Shown: positions 35,811 through 44,863, numbered from the stretch's first letter. The stretch is 64,000 nucleotides of DNA from Sediminispirochaeta bajacaliforniensis DSM 16054 (GCF_000378205.1 NZ_KB899425.1:16865-80864), one strand, 5' to 3'. A program made the numbers and translations. The notes: generated from the letters alone by a model not told the origin.

Positions 35811-36293
35811 TCAGAGTATATAAGAGAATCCGACACCTGGATATCTTCGGCTGCCAATTTCCAGTTGTGCATTTTCTGAGGTTATGCCTCCTTGGTTTTT
35901 GTAGAAGCTATTGTTTTTTGCATGAAGTAGGGTCCAAATAATCATGGTTTTACAACCTTTGGCCTTAAAATGGTGTTTCATGTGGCTGAGCAAAGCCGTT
36001 CCGATCCCTTTGCCTTGATACTCTGGCAGAATATAAAAGCCGATTACTTGACAATCATATGTGCCCTCTTGGCGTTTACCAGAAATAAACCCCCTGATTT
36101 GAGCATGGTCTTCGTAAAGAAATATGGTTTCCCGTTCTTGGAGTATATTGGGGCCGATGATATCGATGAAGGTGCTCTCTTTCATACGTTTGGGGTAGTC
36201 GGGATCAATAATACCCGTATATGCTTGTTCCCATGCTTTTATAATGATGTGGGCAATCGGCTTTGTATCCTCGATTGTGGCAGGGCGGATCAT
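35811..36293 (-). CDS. GNAT-family N-acetyltransferase
   Basis: 160 residues. The acetyl-CoA motif is QVIGFYILPEYQGKGIGTALLSHM (about 82-105, Q/R-x-x-G-x-G/A type), followed by a motif B with NNSFYKNQGG. The last residues diverge from the usual LGF but the fold is plain. Substrate unknown. First of several GNAT genes in this accessory stretch. Confidence 0.88.
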   Translation of the reverse strand: MIRPATIEDTKPIAHIIIKAWEQAYTGIIDPDYPKRMKESTFIDIIGPNILQERETIFLYEDHAQIRGFISGKRQEGTYDCQVIGFYILPEYQGKGIGTALLSHMKHHFKAKGCKTMIIWTLLHAKNNSFYKNQGGITSENAQLEIGSRRYPGVGFSYIL

Positions 36294-36544
36294 TTTATGG
36301 CAACCCTTCTTTCCGTAGAGGTCGAACTCGTCATATCTTCCTTTTTAATATAGGATTTGCCTGTTGTCCAGTCTTCGGTGCATTCAATCAGGTAGCAGGT
36401 CACTATTCGCAGGAAAGATTCCGCGCCGAAGAACTGAAGGTGGCCTCTAACCCTTCATCGAGATGTCCATCACTTCAGAATGCTTGTCAGTACATAATGA
36501 TAAATGCTAAAGTCCATAGAGTATCTTAGTTAACGGAGAAACGT
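36294..36544. other. 251-base gap between divergent genes
   Basis: This lies between the GNAT gene and the glyoxalase-like gene. A plus-strand frame ending at 36529 reads ERFRAEELKVASNPSSR near its end, which could be a relic of an unrelated small protein. No ribosome-binding site or start supports it. Nothing else is evident. Confidence 0.3.
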
Positions 36545-36910
36545 ATGAAATTTTGTTGGACAACACTTCATGTCAACAATATGGAAGAGTCTTTTGACTT
36601 CTATACTAGGATTGTAGGCCTTGAGGTTGATTCACGGCTTAAACCTAATGAATCCTACGAGATAGTGTTTTTAGGTTCTCAGGAGACAAAGATAGAGTTA
36701 ATCTGTGATTCTAAAGAAGGAAAAAAAGAATACGGTAAAGACATTTCAATAGGATTTGAAGTGCGCTCTCTTGATGATACTATACAGATTCTTAGGGAAG
36801 AGAGCATAGAAATCGTTGAAGGTCCAGTTCAGCCCAATCCGAAAACAAGATTTATCATTGCGTTAGATCCCAATGGTATGAGAATTCAATTTGTTGAACG
36901 GAGCTTATAA
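36545..36910 (+). CDS. VOC/glyoxalase-fold protein
   Basis: 121 residues. The order and spacing are those of a single-module VOC protein: LHVNNMEESFDFYTRIVGLEV at the start, the middle ETKIELI and a final FIIALDPNGMRIQFVE. Glu in QFVE and an N-terminal His are likely metal ligands, as in glyoxalase I. Reaction unknown; related proteins act in methylglyoxal removal or antibiotic resistance. Only plus-strand gene in this stretch. Confidence 0.88.
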   Translation: MKFCWTTLHVNNMEESFDFYTRIVGLEVDSRLKPNESYEIVFLGSQETKIELICDSKEGKKEYGKDISIGFEVRSLDDTIQILREESIEIVEGPVQPNPKTRFIIALDPNGMRIQFVERSL

Positions 36911-37104
36911 TAACGGTACAAAAGATAGAAGGTAAGATGTCTTTAGTCACCTTCTGGTTACGATTATCTAAAAAGAAATGAATTAGAAAACTATCCGGAA
37001 TGTCGATAAAGAAAAAAGCCAAATAGCTTCGGTGTTACACATGTCGGCTATGAAGTTGAAAGATTCCAAGAGGAATCATGAAGTTCTGGGGAGCGGGAGC
37101 CTTA

Positions 37105-38466
37105 CTATATGTAATGGTATGTCTCTTTCTTTTTCCATATAAACAGTATTGAAACCAAAAACGTGATACCTTCCGCGGAGGGAATTGCAAGCCAAAGTCC
37201 TTCTGTTTCGAGGAAGAGGGGCAATAGCAAAATTCCGATGGAAAGGAGGACCAGACTTCTTAGGAATGAAATGATCGCAGATAATTTTCCATTGGAGAGG
37301 GCTGTAAAAAGAGCAGAAGAAAAGATGTTCACGCCACTGAAGAGAAAGGAAAAAGAGACAATCAGAAAGCCGGCTTTGGTGATCGAATAGACCCCGGAAC
37401 CTTTCGATGCGAAAATTCCAGCCAGATATGGCCCTCCAGCCTCGGCGATAAAGAAAACAAGCACGGATACGGAAAGTATAAAAGAAACACAGATTTTAAA
37501 TATCCGTTTCATTTGTACATGATTCTGACTTCCGTAATTGTAACTGAAAATAGGAGCAACTCCCATAGAGAATCCGATATAGAGGGTAGAAAGTAAAAAT
37601 TGAGAGTAGATAATGATGGTTATGGCGGCAACCCCGTCCACGCCTATAAGCTTCATCATTGTTTTGTTGAACAAAAACGTCGTTACGGCCGAAGAGAGAT
37701 GCCCCACCATTTCTGATAGTCCATTGGAAAGACTTTCGGTGATTACCGGTATAGCGATATGTGGTGTAACAAAATGAAGCGCCTTTCCTTTATTGTGCAG
37801 GAAGAAAATCACTCCGCCTGTTGTTTGGATGAGGTAGCCCATACTTGTCGCTAATGCAGCACCGCGTATTCCCATGTGCAGCGGGCCCATGAAAATGAAA
37901 TCAAAGCATGCATTTGTAAGCCCAGCCGACAGCGTTAAGATAAAGCCGAGCCTGGGATTTCCGGCTGTAATAAGAAAGATTGAGAAAAGAACCTGCAGCA
38001 TGTTGGCTGGTGCAAAGACAAATAGTAGCAAGAGATATTCTTTGGCATAGGGCAGGAGCACATTATTGGCCCCGAGAGCATATATAATCGGTTCAAGAAA
38101 CAATAGTCCAATAAGGGTGATAATCACACCAATAGCCAGAACTGTCAGGATAATCAGTGTAAAATCTTTCCTTGCTTCAGTATCCCTTCCTTCTCCCTGT
38201 TTGCGAGCCACAATTGCACTACCACCCGTTGCAAACATGGCCCCTAAACCGACGATGATATTAATCATCGGAGTTACGATATTGATGGAAGAAAGGGCAT
38301 CGGTGTTCACAAGGCGTGATACGAATATTGTATCAACTATGGTGTAGAGCCCGGAGAAAACCATCATGCATAAAGTCGGAAAAGAGAATTTGAGAAGAGA
38401 ACCGACCGTATGGTTTCGCGATAGGGGATTGTAGGTATCCTTTCCACAGGCTTCTTGTGTCTGCAT
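37105..38466 (-). CDS. MATE-family efflux transporter
   Basis: 453 residues from ATG 38466 (GAGGGAAAA just upstream); a TTG at 38478 is less likely. Twelve hydrophobic segments and the MATE landmarks are present: LLKFSFPTLCMMVFSGLYTIVDTIFVS near the start, ATGGSAIVARKQGEG, and FSMGVAPIFSYNYGS in the second half. MATE pumps export drugs or metabolites by Na+ or H+ antiport in the inner membrane. It lies 8 bases downstream of an AraC-GNAT fusion gene, which likely controls it. Confidence 0.92.
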   Translation of the reverse strand: MQTQEACGKDTYNPLSRNHTVGSLLKFSFPTLCMMVFSGLYTIVDTIFVSRLVNTDALSSINIVTPMINIIVGLGAMFATGGSAIVARKQGEGRDTEARKDFTLIILTVLAIGVIITLIGLLFLEPIIYALGANNVLLPYAKEYLLLLFVFAPANMLQVLFSIFLITAGNPRLGFILTLSAGLTNACFDFIFMGPLHMGIRGAALATSMGYLIQTTGGVIFFLHNKGKALHFVTPHIAIPVITESLSNGLSEMVGHLSSAVTTFLFNKTMMKLIGVDGVAAITIIIYSQFLLSTLYIGFSMGVAPIFSYNYGSQNHVQMKRIFKICVSFILSVSVLVFFIAEAGGPYLAGIFASKGSGVYSITKAGFLIVSFSFLFSGVNIFSSALFTALSNGKLSAIISFLRSLVLLSIGILLLPLFLETEGLWLAIPSAEGITFLVSILFIWKKKETYHYI

Positions 38467-38474
38467 GTTTTCCC

Positions 38475-39320
38475 TCAAGTGTTTTTATGAAATATGAATT
38501 TTTGAGAAGGATATCCAAACTCGATCAAGAATTCCGATTCGATAAAACCGAGTTTTTGAAAGGTCTTCCTGTACCCTGTGTCAGCCTTGTCCCCTTCTCG
38601 ATAGGTAGTAATGCTTATTTCTTTTTTTTCGTTTCGTAATATATCTATTGCTTTATCGAGAAGAGTCTCTGTAAGATCTGTTCTCCTACGGTACAGAGGA
38701 TGTACTCCGAAAAAGTCGATACTTCCCGATTGGTAAGAAAGAAGCATGTTACCCACAACGATATTCCCATCATTGACAATCAATGCCTGTTTTCTGCCGA
38801 TATTCTTCTTTACTACTTGTATGTATTCGTCTTCATTAAGAAAGGGATATCCATCTATTACAAGCCGTACCAGGTCCATCCATGCCGGAATATCAGCCTC
38901 TTGTGCAAACCTAATATCCAAGTGAGTATTCACGTTTTTTTTGCTAAGCATATCGAAATCCGCTTTAAAATCGAACCGTAGCTGCAGGGGGTAAAAGAGC
39001 TTCTTTTCCCTGAATGTGTTTGGGGGATACTTATACAGTGATGTAAAAATTCTGCTGAAGGCTTGTTGACTTTCGTAACCAGATAAAAGAGAAATCTCTA
39101 AGATCGACTTATCCGAGGTACAAAGCATTTTTGCGGCTTCGCTTAATCGACGACGCCTAAGGTAGTCATGAATAGTCATTCCTGTGGTTAGGGTGAATGT
39201 CCGATGAAGGTGATATGGGGATACATGAATTGCGCTGGCAATCGATTTTAAATCGAGCCTTTCGGTTAGGTGGTCCTCAATATATTCTATTGCAAGTATT
39301 GTTTTTGCGATATAGTGCAT
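38475..39320 (-). CDS. AraC-type regulator fused to a GNAT domain
   Basis: 281 residues from ATG 39320 (AAAGGG 8 bases upstream); the open frame to 39599 has no supported start. Residues about 5-105 carry a double AraC helix-turn-helix: LKSIASAIHVSPYHLHRTFTLTTGMT and ILEISLLSGYESQQAFSRIFTSLYKYPPNTFR. Residues about 130-275 look like a GNAT fold, with GVHPLYRRRTDLTETLLDKAID as motif A and a last block FQKLGFIE. Whether the second domain acetylates or only binds a ligand is unknown. The MATE gene follows after 8 bases, so this may be its regulator. Confidence 0.85.
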   Translation of the reverse strand: MHYIAKTILAIEYIEDHLTERLDLKSIASAIHVSPYHLHRTFTLTTGMTIHDYLRRRRLSEAAKMLCTSDKSILEISLLSGYESQQAFSRIFTSLYKYPPNTFREKKLFYPLQLRFDFKADFDMLSKKNVNTHLDIRFAQEADIPAWMDLVRLVIDGYPFLNEDEYIQVVKKNIGRKQALIVNDGNIVVGNMLLSYQSGSIDFFGVHPLYRRRTDLTETLLDKAIDILRNEKKEISITTYREGDKADTGYRKTFQKLGFIESEFLIEFGYPSQKFIFHKNT

Positions 39321-39612
39321 GTATATTCCCTTTGTCTGTGGAATATAGCTAATTATACGGATCGTGTTTTGACCATTATTGCTTTTTTCGATGGTATTGT
39401 CACTCGGTTTTTTTATTATACATCTTCTTATGAATTCCTGGATAGAAATCGGCATAAATGGTCGGGGCTGGATTTGTACGTAAGGACGCTGACAGGCCCG
39501 GAACGACGATATTTGCCGTGAAAGCAGCTGTACCAGAAGGTTTTTAAGCGCTTGTTCTGAAAAAGAATTTGATCTATTGGAGCAACATAAATGTTTCATG
39601 ACGCAAATGCGA

Positions 39613-40737
39613 TTATGACTTTATTCCACAAACATACCGCAGTATTTCAATTCTTTTTATTACCAATTCAAACAGGATAAAGAAAATTGCATACGTAAGA
39701 AGGACTGAAATGACAAATATGACGTAATGGTGTAAGCCTGTTTTCAGCAAGCCGTATATCACTGTGCTGAGAATCAGATAATGGAACAGGTAAAGGGCAA
39801 AGGAAGTTCGGGATAAGTATAATAATAATGGACTTCTTTTATTTATATATCTCTTTGCCATACCGATGAAAAACAGAACCAATACATACTCATCGCTTCC
39901 CTGTAGAAGGGCTAAAAGCATTTTTTCATATTTTGCAAAATGGTATTCTGAGATGATGATCCGGTGATTCAGATAGATGAATACGATGGTCAGTGTAAGA
40001 GAGAGAATCCCAAACAGGCGTGTATATTTGAGGATTGTTTCAGTACTCGTTTTTCTAAAAGCAAAGAGATAGCCTAACAAGAAAAAGGTTAAATAAACCG
40101 CAAAATTCGCCCAGTCGGAATATAAATTTTGAAGTCCGGGAAAGAAAGGACGGAGTAGTACCTCAAGGAAGATAATAACGATCATAGGAAAGAAAATATG
40201 CTCTGATAAAAAACGGCTTGCTTTTTCTATATAGGCTATTTTGTTTTGCAGAATCTTAAGCAGTACCATCAAGATTAAGGAAAAAACGAAAAGATAGGCC
40301 AGAAACCACAGATGTCCCCAACCAAGATATCTATTTACAAAGCCCTCAAAAAACTCCGGATAAAAGTCAATTATATTCCCTTCAAAATGATATGTTTTTA
40401 TTGCCATGAGATAGGCAGTCGGGGGGCAAATAAAGGCAATAGCAAAACATAATGGAACCATAAGTCTCTTTACCCGTTCTAAGAGGTATTCTCTGAAATT
40501 CCTTTTTTTCAGTGCATAGAATGAAGAAAATCCTGAGACAAGAAAGAGTAATCGCATAAACCATAAATTAAGGAATTTGGACTGAATAAAATAATAAAGC
40601 GACGGTATCTGATGGTCGCTATATATATAGGCATCTCCGAGATGAGAGAAGGTAATTGCTGCATGATGTGGAATTAAAAGAGCAACTACAATGACTCGTA
40701 ACCAATCCAGATAATATTCACGATTTTTATGTTCCAT
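39613..40737 (-). CDS. Acyltransferase 3-family membrane protein
   Basis: 374 residues, about ten hydrophobic helices. It begins with REYYLDWLRVIVVALLIPHHAAITF, where the L-D-W-L-R and following His match the OafA/YrhL acyltransferase-3 family; LVSGFSSFYALKKRN and RVKRLMVPL follow at the expected places. These enzymes acetylate surface sugars, lipids or antibiotics across the membrane. It lies downstream of a tetR gene on the same strand, with a TetR-type operator 23 bases before its start. Confidence 0.9.
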   Translation of the reverse strand: MEHKNREYYLDWLRVIVVALLIPHHAAITFSHLGDAYIYSDHQIPSLYYFIQSKFLNLWFMRLLFLVSGFSSFYALKKRNFREYLLERVKRLMVPLCFAIAFICPPTAYLMAIKTYHFEGNIIDFYPEFFEGFVNRYLGWGHLWFLAYLFVFSLILMVLLKILQNKIAYIEKASRFLSEHIFFPMIVIIFLEVLLRPFFPGLQNLYSDWANFAVYLTFFLLGYLFAFRKTSTETILKYTRLFGILSLTLTIVFIYLNHRIIISEYHFAKYEKMLLALLQGSDEYVLVLFFIGMAKRYINKRSPLLLYLSRTSFALYLFHYLILSTVIYGLLKTGLHHYVIFVISVLLTYAIFFILFELVIKRIEILRYVCGIKS

Positions 40738-40759
40738 GATGTCAAAACCCTCGTTAAAA

Positions 40760-40774
40760 TGAATGATTCATTCA
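40760..40774 (-). promoter_or_regulatory. Operator before the acyltransferase gene
   Basis: TGAATGA, one base, TCATTCA: a 15-bp palindrome identical in both arms to the centre of the larger operator before the tetR gene (41492-41506). It ends 22 bases before the acyltransferase start and so should block transcription or its early steps. Confidence 0.8.
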
Positions 40775-40809
40775 ATTGTAGATTAAGATAAATAGATACT
40801 CTTGATCCT

Positions 40810-41469
40810 CTACCGTTTATAAGCGGTGATAATATTGTCCATGCATAATTCTTTAGCAGCTTCTGGAGAAACTTCAATAATCTCAAAAGAAGAGTATCTG
40901 CTGTCCATTGCCCACCATGTCAAGATTTCAATAATCATGGTTGCCGTCAATTCCAAATGAGGCAGCGGCCTGATTTCGTTTCTTTCAACAAAAATGGAGA
41001 GATACTCTGCCATGGTGTGAAAGAATCTTTTACGATAATCCTTGTAATACTCTGTGAGCCGGCCGCTATCAGCCTGATTCCTTTCGATGAATAGGCAGCC
41101 TGTTGCATGGCTTGATAGCAAATCAAATGCATCGGAGATCAATTCTTCAAAGCTGTAGTGTTCACCCCTATCTTCCAAATGGCTTGCAAAACGCGCTGAG
41201 ATTGCATGAAAGCTTTCAAGAATTTCGGTTTCAAGATGTTGGAACATCGATTCTGCTATGGGCCTTTCAAGGCTTCTATTCATGAACGAGTCGTCAATTG
41301 CACATTTGAGAATGAAGTTTTTTATCTCATTTTTGCCTTTGAAATCATGGTATATAGTCCCCACAGATGTTCCTATTGCTTCAGCAATATGACTAATCTG
41401 TGTTTTTGAGTATCCTTGCCGAATAAAAAGCATTGCCGCGGCATCGTGTATCAATCTTATTCTTTCCAT
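40810..41469 (-). CDS. TetR-family transcriptional regulator
   Basis: 219 residues. The helix-turn-helix (about 8-52) has the pattern AAAMLFIRQGYSKTQISHIAEAIGTSVGTIYHDFKGKNEI. The C-terminal ligand domain is helical and unassigned. Two copies of the same palindrome, one before this gene and one before the downstream acyltransferase, indicate self-control and control of that gene. Effector unknown. Confidence 0.92.
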   Translation of the reverse strand: MERIRLIHDAAAMLFIRQGYSKTQISHIAEAIGTSVGTIYHDFKGKNEIKNFILKCAIDDSFMNRSLERPIAESMFQHLETEILESFHAISARFASHLEDRGEHYSFEELISDAFDLLSSHATGCLFIERNQADSGRLTEYYKDYRKRFFHTMAEYLSIFVERNEIRPLPHLELTATMIIEILTWWAMDSRYSSFEIIEVSPEAAKELCMDNIITAYKR

Positions 41470-41480
41470 AAGAGAATCCT

Positions 41481-41517
41481 CTGCAATGAAATGAATGACT
41501 CATTCAGTTTATTGCAG
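41481..41517 (-). promoter_or_regulatory. 37-bp palindromic operator before the tetR gene
   Basis: CTGCAAT (41481-41487) pairs with ATTGCAG (41511-41517), and TGAATGA (41492-41498) with TCATTCA (41500-41506), around base 41499. Only two positions of each arm fail to match. The inner 15 bp are the same as at 40760-40774. It lies 12 bases upstream of the tetR start. Confidence 0.85.
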
Positions 41518-41547
41518 ATCTACTACCATGTCAACACAGACTTCACC

Positions 41548-42321
41548 CTAAATCTTTTTACCAATATAGAACACATAGCCATAATACTTTTTATATGTAT
41601 GATAAAGTTCTGCCTCATGTCTTTGATTCATTACAAGTTCCTCAGCTGCCCTGTTACCGGCATATTTCTTTAGAAACCTCTCCTGCATACCCGTTTGCGG
41701 AATATAGAAATTATCAATCCAGCAATGTTCTGGCAAAACAAAGGTAGCAGTGGGGATGTAGCCTGCTTTTTCCATTAACCCGACTTTATTTGAAATGGTA
41801 TCGATTTCTGGGTAAGCATCTTTCCAAAAGCTGTCGATTTCAGCAGGCCTCTTTCGGGTAAACCATGATGCCTCTGAAACGGCAATATGACCACCAGGTT
41901 TTAAAAATTTGTACCATTCATTTATACCTTGTTCAAACCCTATATTATAGATAGCTCCTTCCGACCATATTAGATCAAATTCCTCATTTTTGAAGGGAAG
42001 ATCGTCCATAGAACCAATAATCCCTTTTACCCTGTCCTGAAAGTGTTGATTTCTGGCGGTCCTGTTGAAAATATCAATAAAGGCAGGAAATAGATCAATG
42101 CCGGTAATATGGCCTGGTGCATACTTGGCTAATACCATTGTTTGGCCGCCTGTTCCGCAGCCAATATCGGCGATTTTCGATTTACTTGTTAGATTATCAA
42201 TAAAACGTAAAGCTTTAACGGTTATTTCCGGGCTACCGGGACCTTGGCGTTTTAGACTTGAAAAGTATTCACAGATCAACGTGAAATCAAATTCGTGAAT
42301 TGATTTTTCACCGTTATTCAT
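41548..42321 (-). CDS. Class I SAM-dependent methyltransferase
   Basis: 257 residues. Motif I is KIADIGCGTGGQTMVLA (about 49-65), followed by HITGIDLFPAFI, and later DLPFKNEEFDLIWSEGAIY and LKPGGHIAVSEASWF: the usual small-molecule methyltransferase series. Substrate unknown. A perfect 15-bp hairpin lies just upstream of its start. Confidence 0.9.
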   Translation of the reverse strand: MNNGEKSIHEFDFTLICEYFSSLKRQGPGSPEITVKALRFIDNLTSKSKIADIGCGTGGQTMVLAKYAPGHITGIDLFPAFIDIFNRTARNQHFQDRVKGIIGSMDDLPFKNEEFDLIWSEGAIYNIGFEQGINEWYKFLKPGGHIAVSEASWFTRKRPAEIDSFWKDAYPEIDTISNKVGLMEKAGYIPTATFVLPEHCWIDNFYIPQTGMQERFLKKYAGNRAAEELVMNQRHEAELYHTYKKYYGYVFYIGKKI

Positions 42322-42345
42322 TCGTCTTTCCTCTTCTTCGTTTTA

Positions 42346-42382
42346 TGTGTAAAGCAGCACAATTAAAGTGCTGCTTTACACA
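42346..42382. repeat. 37-base perfect hairpin between two accessory genes
   Basis: TGTGTAAAGCAGCAC (42346-42360), loop AATTAAA, then GTGCTGCTTTACACA (42368-42382). The 15-bp stem is perfect. Neither strand has a T-run right after it, so a simple terminator is doubtful; it may be a terminator remnant, a folding site or an operator. It separates the acetyltransferase and methyltransferase genes, both on the minus strand. Confidence 0.8.
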
Positions 42383-42398
42383 GGTGACAAAAAGACTG

Positions 42399-43040
42399 CT
42401 ATAAAGTATCAACTATTCTATCAATATCTCCTGTTTGGATATGCTGAATATGTTCTTTGATTTTTTCATCTGGCCAATTCCACCATTTGAGTGTTGTTAG
42501 TTTTGTAATTACATCATTACTGAATCTTTTTCGTATCACTTTTGCAGGCACTCCTCCGACTATGGTATAAGGTGGAACATCTTTCGTAACTAGTGACCTG
42601 GTTCCAATAACTGCACCATCGCCGATTTTCACACCCGACATAATTACCGCATCGAAACCTATCCATACATCATTCCCGATAATAATATCACCCTTATTAT
42701 CCCAGGCTTCTGTTATATGATTGATATCCAACTCCCATTGCTCATAAAATACTGGGAAGGTATAGGTAGATAGTGATCTTGTTGTATGATGGCCACTGGC
42801 CATAAGAAATTTTGCTTTACATGCTATTGAACAAAATTTCCCGATTAATAGTTGATCATTATTTATGGGATACTGATATAATACATTGTTTTTTTCAAAA
42901 CCTTTTGGATCATCATAAAAATCATTATAGATTGTATAATCACCAACTTTTATATTCTTTCTAGTAATTACGTTCTTAAGATAGACCGTATGGAAATCAT
43001 TTTGTCGTGGATAAATTTCTGCTGGATTAGGAATAGTCAT
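42399..43040 (-). CDS. Vat/CatB-type hexapeptide acetyltransferase
   Basis: 213 residues. Left-handed beta-helix repeats (LLIGKFCSIACKAKF; IIIGNDVWIGFDAVIMSGV; IGDGAVIGTRSLVTKD) and the catalytic-His loop ASGHHTTRSLSTYTF are those of the xenobiotic acetyltransferase family. VGGVPAKVIRKRF closes the domain. Members acetylate streptogramin A or chloramphenicol, but many chromosomal ones have unknown acceptors. A very short frame with a strong ribosome-binding site lies just upstream. It may protect against an antibiotic; this is not proven by sequence. Confidence 0.9.
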   Translation of the reverse strand: MTIPNPAEIYPRQNDFHTVYLKNVITRKNIKVGDYTIYNDFYDDPKGFEKNNVLYQYPINNDQLLIGKFCSIACKAKFLMASGHHTTRSLSTYTFPVFYEQWELDINHITEAWDNKGDIIIGNDVWIGFDAVIMSGVKIGDGAVIGTRSLVTKDVPPYTIVGGVPAKVIRKRFSNDVITKLTTLKWWNWPDEKIKEHIQHIQTGDIDRIVDTL

Positions 43041-43073
43041 ATGTCATCATCTCCATTGTATTATTTTTTTTGA

Positions 43074-43103
43074 CTATCCCATTACAACAATGCATCTTTT
43101 CAT
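43074..43103 (-). CDS. Possible 9-residue leader peptide of the acetyltransferase gene
   Basis: On the minus strand AAGGAG lies 7 bases before ATG 43103; the frame reads MKRCIVVMG and stops at TAG (43074). The acetyltransferase ATG (43040) follows 33 bases later with its own, weaker GGAG. Short leaders of about this length control cat and erm resistance genes by ribosome stalling, but no alternative hairpin was clearly seen. It could equally be the remnant of a lost gene start. Confidence 0.4.
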   Translation of the reverse strand: MKRCIVVMG

Positions 43104-43191
43104 TGAATATCTCCTTGTTCAAATCTGAACACATAATGCTTTTTGTTACCTGAAATCCCAAAGGGCTTTTCAGTCTCGGCCTCTGAGCCAT

Positions 43192-44376
43192 TTATGCTGA
43201 AATAAATTTGTGTTTTTTAAACAATAAGCTAGTGATAAGTATTGGAAGCACAGCAATAAAGGCAAAAAGCGCACTAATATGGAAAACGAAAATGATACTA
43301 TATTTTTGGGCCAAAAAGCCCAAAAGCAAAGGAGCAATAACGGCTGAAATTCCGCTTACAAATGAAACAATACTGAAAGCTTTCTCATTTAGTTTACGAT
43401 CAGGTACTGCCTTTGCTATTAACGTATTGATTATAGGCACCGTCCCCTTTGTTACTGTTCCAAGCATTATTGAAACAATCGAAATCATGATTATGTCTTT
43501 AACAATACTGATGGAGATGAGCAAAAGCGACATTAGTATTTCTGAGATAATGAATACTTTCTTGCAACCAATTCGATCCGTTATCTTCCCAATCAATATT
43601 TTCCCCATCATATTTCCTATAAAAAAAGCACCGGACAAGGAGCCCAATATTGCAGTTGATGCTCCTCTATATACAAAAAGAAATGGTATAAAAACAAATA
43701 ACGATGAGCTTGCAAGTGAATCAATAAAACTAGTCAGAATTGCAATAATGAATTCCTTACTCTTGTGCAATCCATGTATTTTTCGTATTTTTGTTTTTTC
43801 GACTAAAGAAGATGAAAAATCTACTTTATAAAAGAAGATGAGTGACAGGATTGCCATTATTAAGGGCAAAACGCCATACATAAAGGCGGTATTACGCCAA
43901 TCAACTATTGAGACGAAGATTGTAACACATGCAGCTATTCCTACTCTTCCTATGTCACCCATTGCCGTAAAACTGCCCATCCTATTCCCTATATCGTTCT
44001 GGTCGCTGCTATTTGCAATAAGTGCAAAGCTGATGGGATGAAATAGCCCGAAGCCAATACTGGCTAAAATAAAGCCACATGTTAGTAACATGAATCCTGA
44101 AGATAATCCTGTGATAATAAATGCGCAGGAATACAAAATCATAGATATCAACAGGACCTTATATCCTCCAAAACGCATTGCGATTGAAGCTGCCGGCAAG
44201 GCAAGAATAACACTTGCACTATTAAGCAAACCCGTGAGCAATCCTATTTTACTAAATTCAATGCCAAGATCTTTCTGTATGAAGGGGAGTAATAATGGAA
44301 GGCTGGCAAGAAATCCGTCATTGAGAATATGCAGAAGATTGAGCCGCATCATTTTATTTCTGATCTTTTTTCCCAT
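43192..44376 (-). CDS. MFS transporter, drug-efflux type
   Basis: 394 residues with about 12 hydrophobic segments. The N-terminal LLHILNDGFLASLPLLLPFIQKDLGI and the loop-2 region AMRFGGYKVLL, then GFGLFHPISFALIA are like fosmidomycin-resistance-type MFS pumps. It should export a small molecule using the proton gradient. Substrate unknown. It lies between the acetyltransferase and GNAT genes, all on the minus strand. Confidence 0.9.
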   Translation of the reverse strand: MGKKIRNKMMRLNLLHILNDGFLASLPLLLPFIQKDLGIEFSKIGLLTGLLNSASVILALPAASIAMRFGGYKVLLISMILYSCAFIITGLSSGFMLLTCGFILASIGFGLFHPISFALIANSSDQNDIGNRMGSFTAMGDIGRVGIAACVTIFVSIVDWRNTAFMYGVLPLIMAILSLIFFYKVDFSSSLVEKTKIRKIHGLHKSKEFIIAILTSFIDSLASSSLFVFIPFLFVYRGASTAILGSLSGAFFIGNMMGKILIGKITDRIGCKKVFIISEILMSLLLISISIVKDIIMISIVSIMLGTVTKGTVPIINTLIAKAVPDRKLNEKAFSIVSFVSGISAVIAPLLLGFLAQKYSIIFVFHISALFAFIAVLPILITSLLFKKHKFISA

Positions 44377-44425
44377 ATCTATCTATCATACGCTAAAATT
44401 ATGTAACTGGGAAAAGAATGTATCT

Positions 44426-44863
44426 TCATTTTACCCATTCCATAATAAGCTCATGTTCTCCCGTATCGCTGTCGAATGATTCTGATATGACCGAAAAGCC
44501 CTTATTCCTGTAGAAATTGATACTTTTTTTGTTTTTATCATATACCTTCAATTGAAGATGATCCCGAAGGTTTTTAATATGTGATAGTAATGAACTCCCA
44601 ATGCCTTTCCCTTGGCTTTCCGGTTTTACAAAAATTGCAGCAAGATATTCGTCTATTAATGCAATAAATCCAAGAATTTGTTCTCCGTCGATGAATACAT
44701 ATGCTTCTGACATTGGCATATACTTGCTTTTCATCACAGCTCTATTGGCGTCCCAGAAATCTTTCGGGATGAAATTATGAGCCACTATCGATGCTTCATA
44801 CCAAATATCTACTACTTCATCGATATCTGGAGTTTCCATCTTTCTTATTAAGCGATCATTCAA
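44426..44863 (-). CDS. GNAT acetyltransferase, YjaB-like
   Basis: 145 residues. YjaB-like order: VVDIWYEASIVAHNFIP near the start, AAIFVKPESQGKGIGSSLLSHI as motif A (about 69-91) and KKSINFYRNKGFSVISE as motif B. Substrate unknown. The three nearest genes on either side are also small, minus-strand modification or transport genes. Confidence 0.9.
   Translation of the reverse strand: MNDRLIRKMETPDIDEVVDIWYEASIVAHNFIPKDFWDANRAVMKSKYMPMSEAYVFIDGEQILGFIALIDEYLAAIFVKPESQGKGIGSSLLSHIKNLRDHLQLKVYDKNKKSINFYRNKGFSVISESFDSDTGEHELIMEWVK

Noticed and set aside
39321..39599. 93-codon N-terminal extension of the AraC-GNAT gene
   Set aside because: The added residues are unlike any AraC domain, and ATG 39320 has its own good ribosome-binding site.
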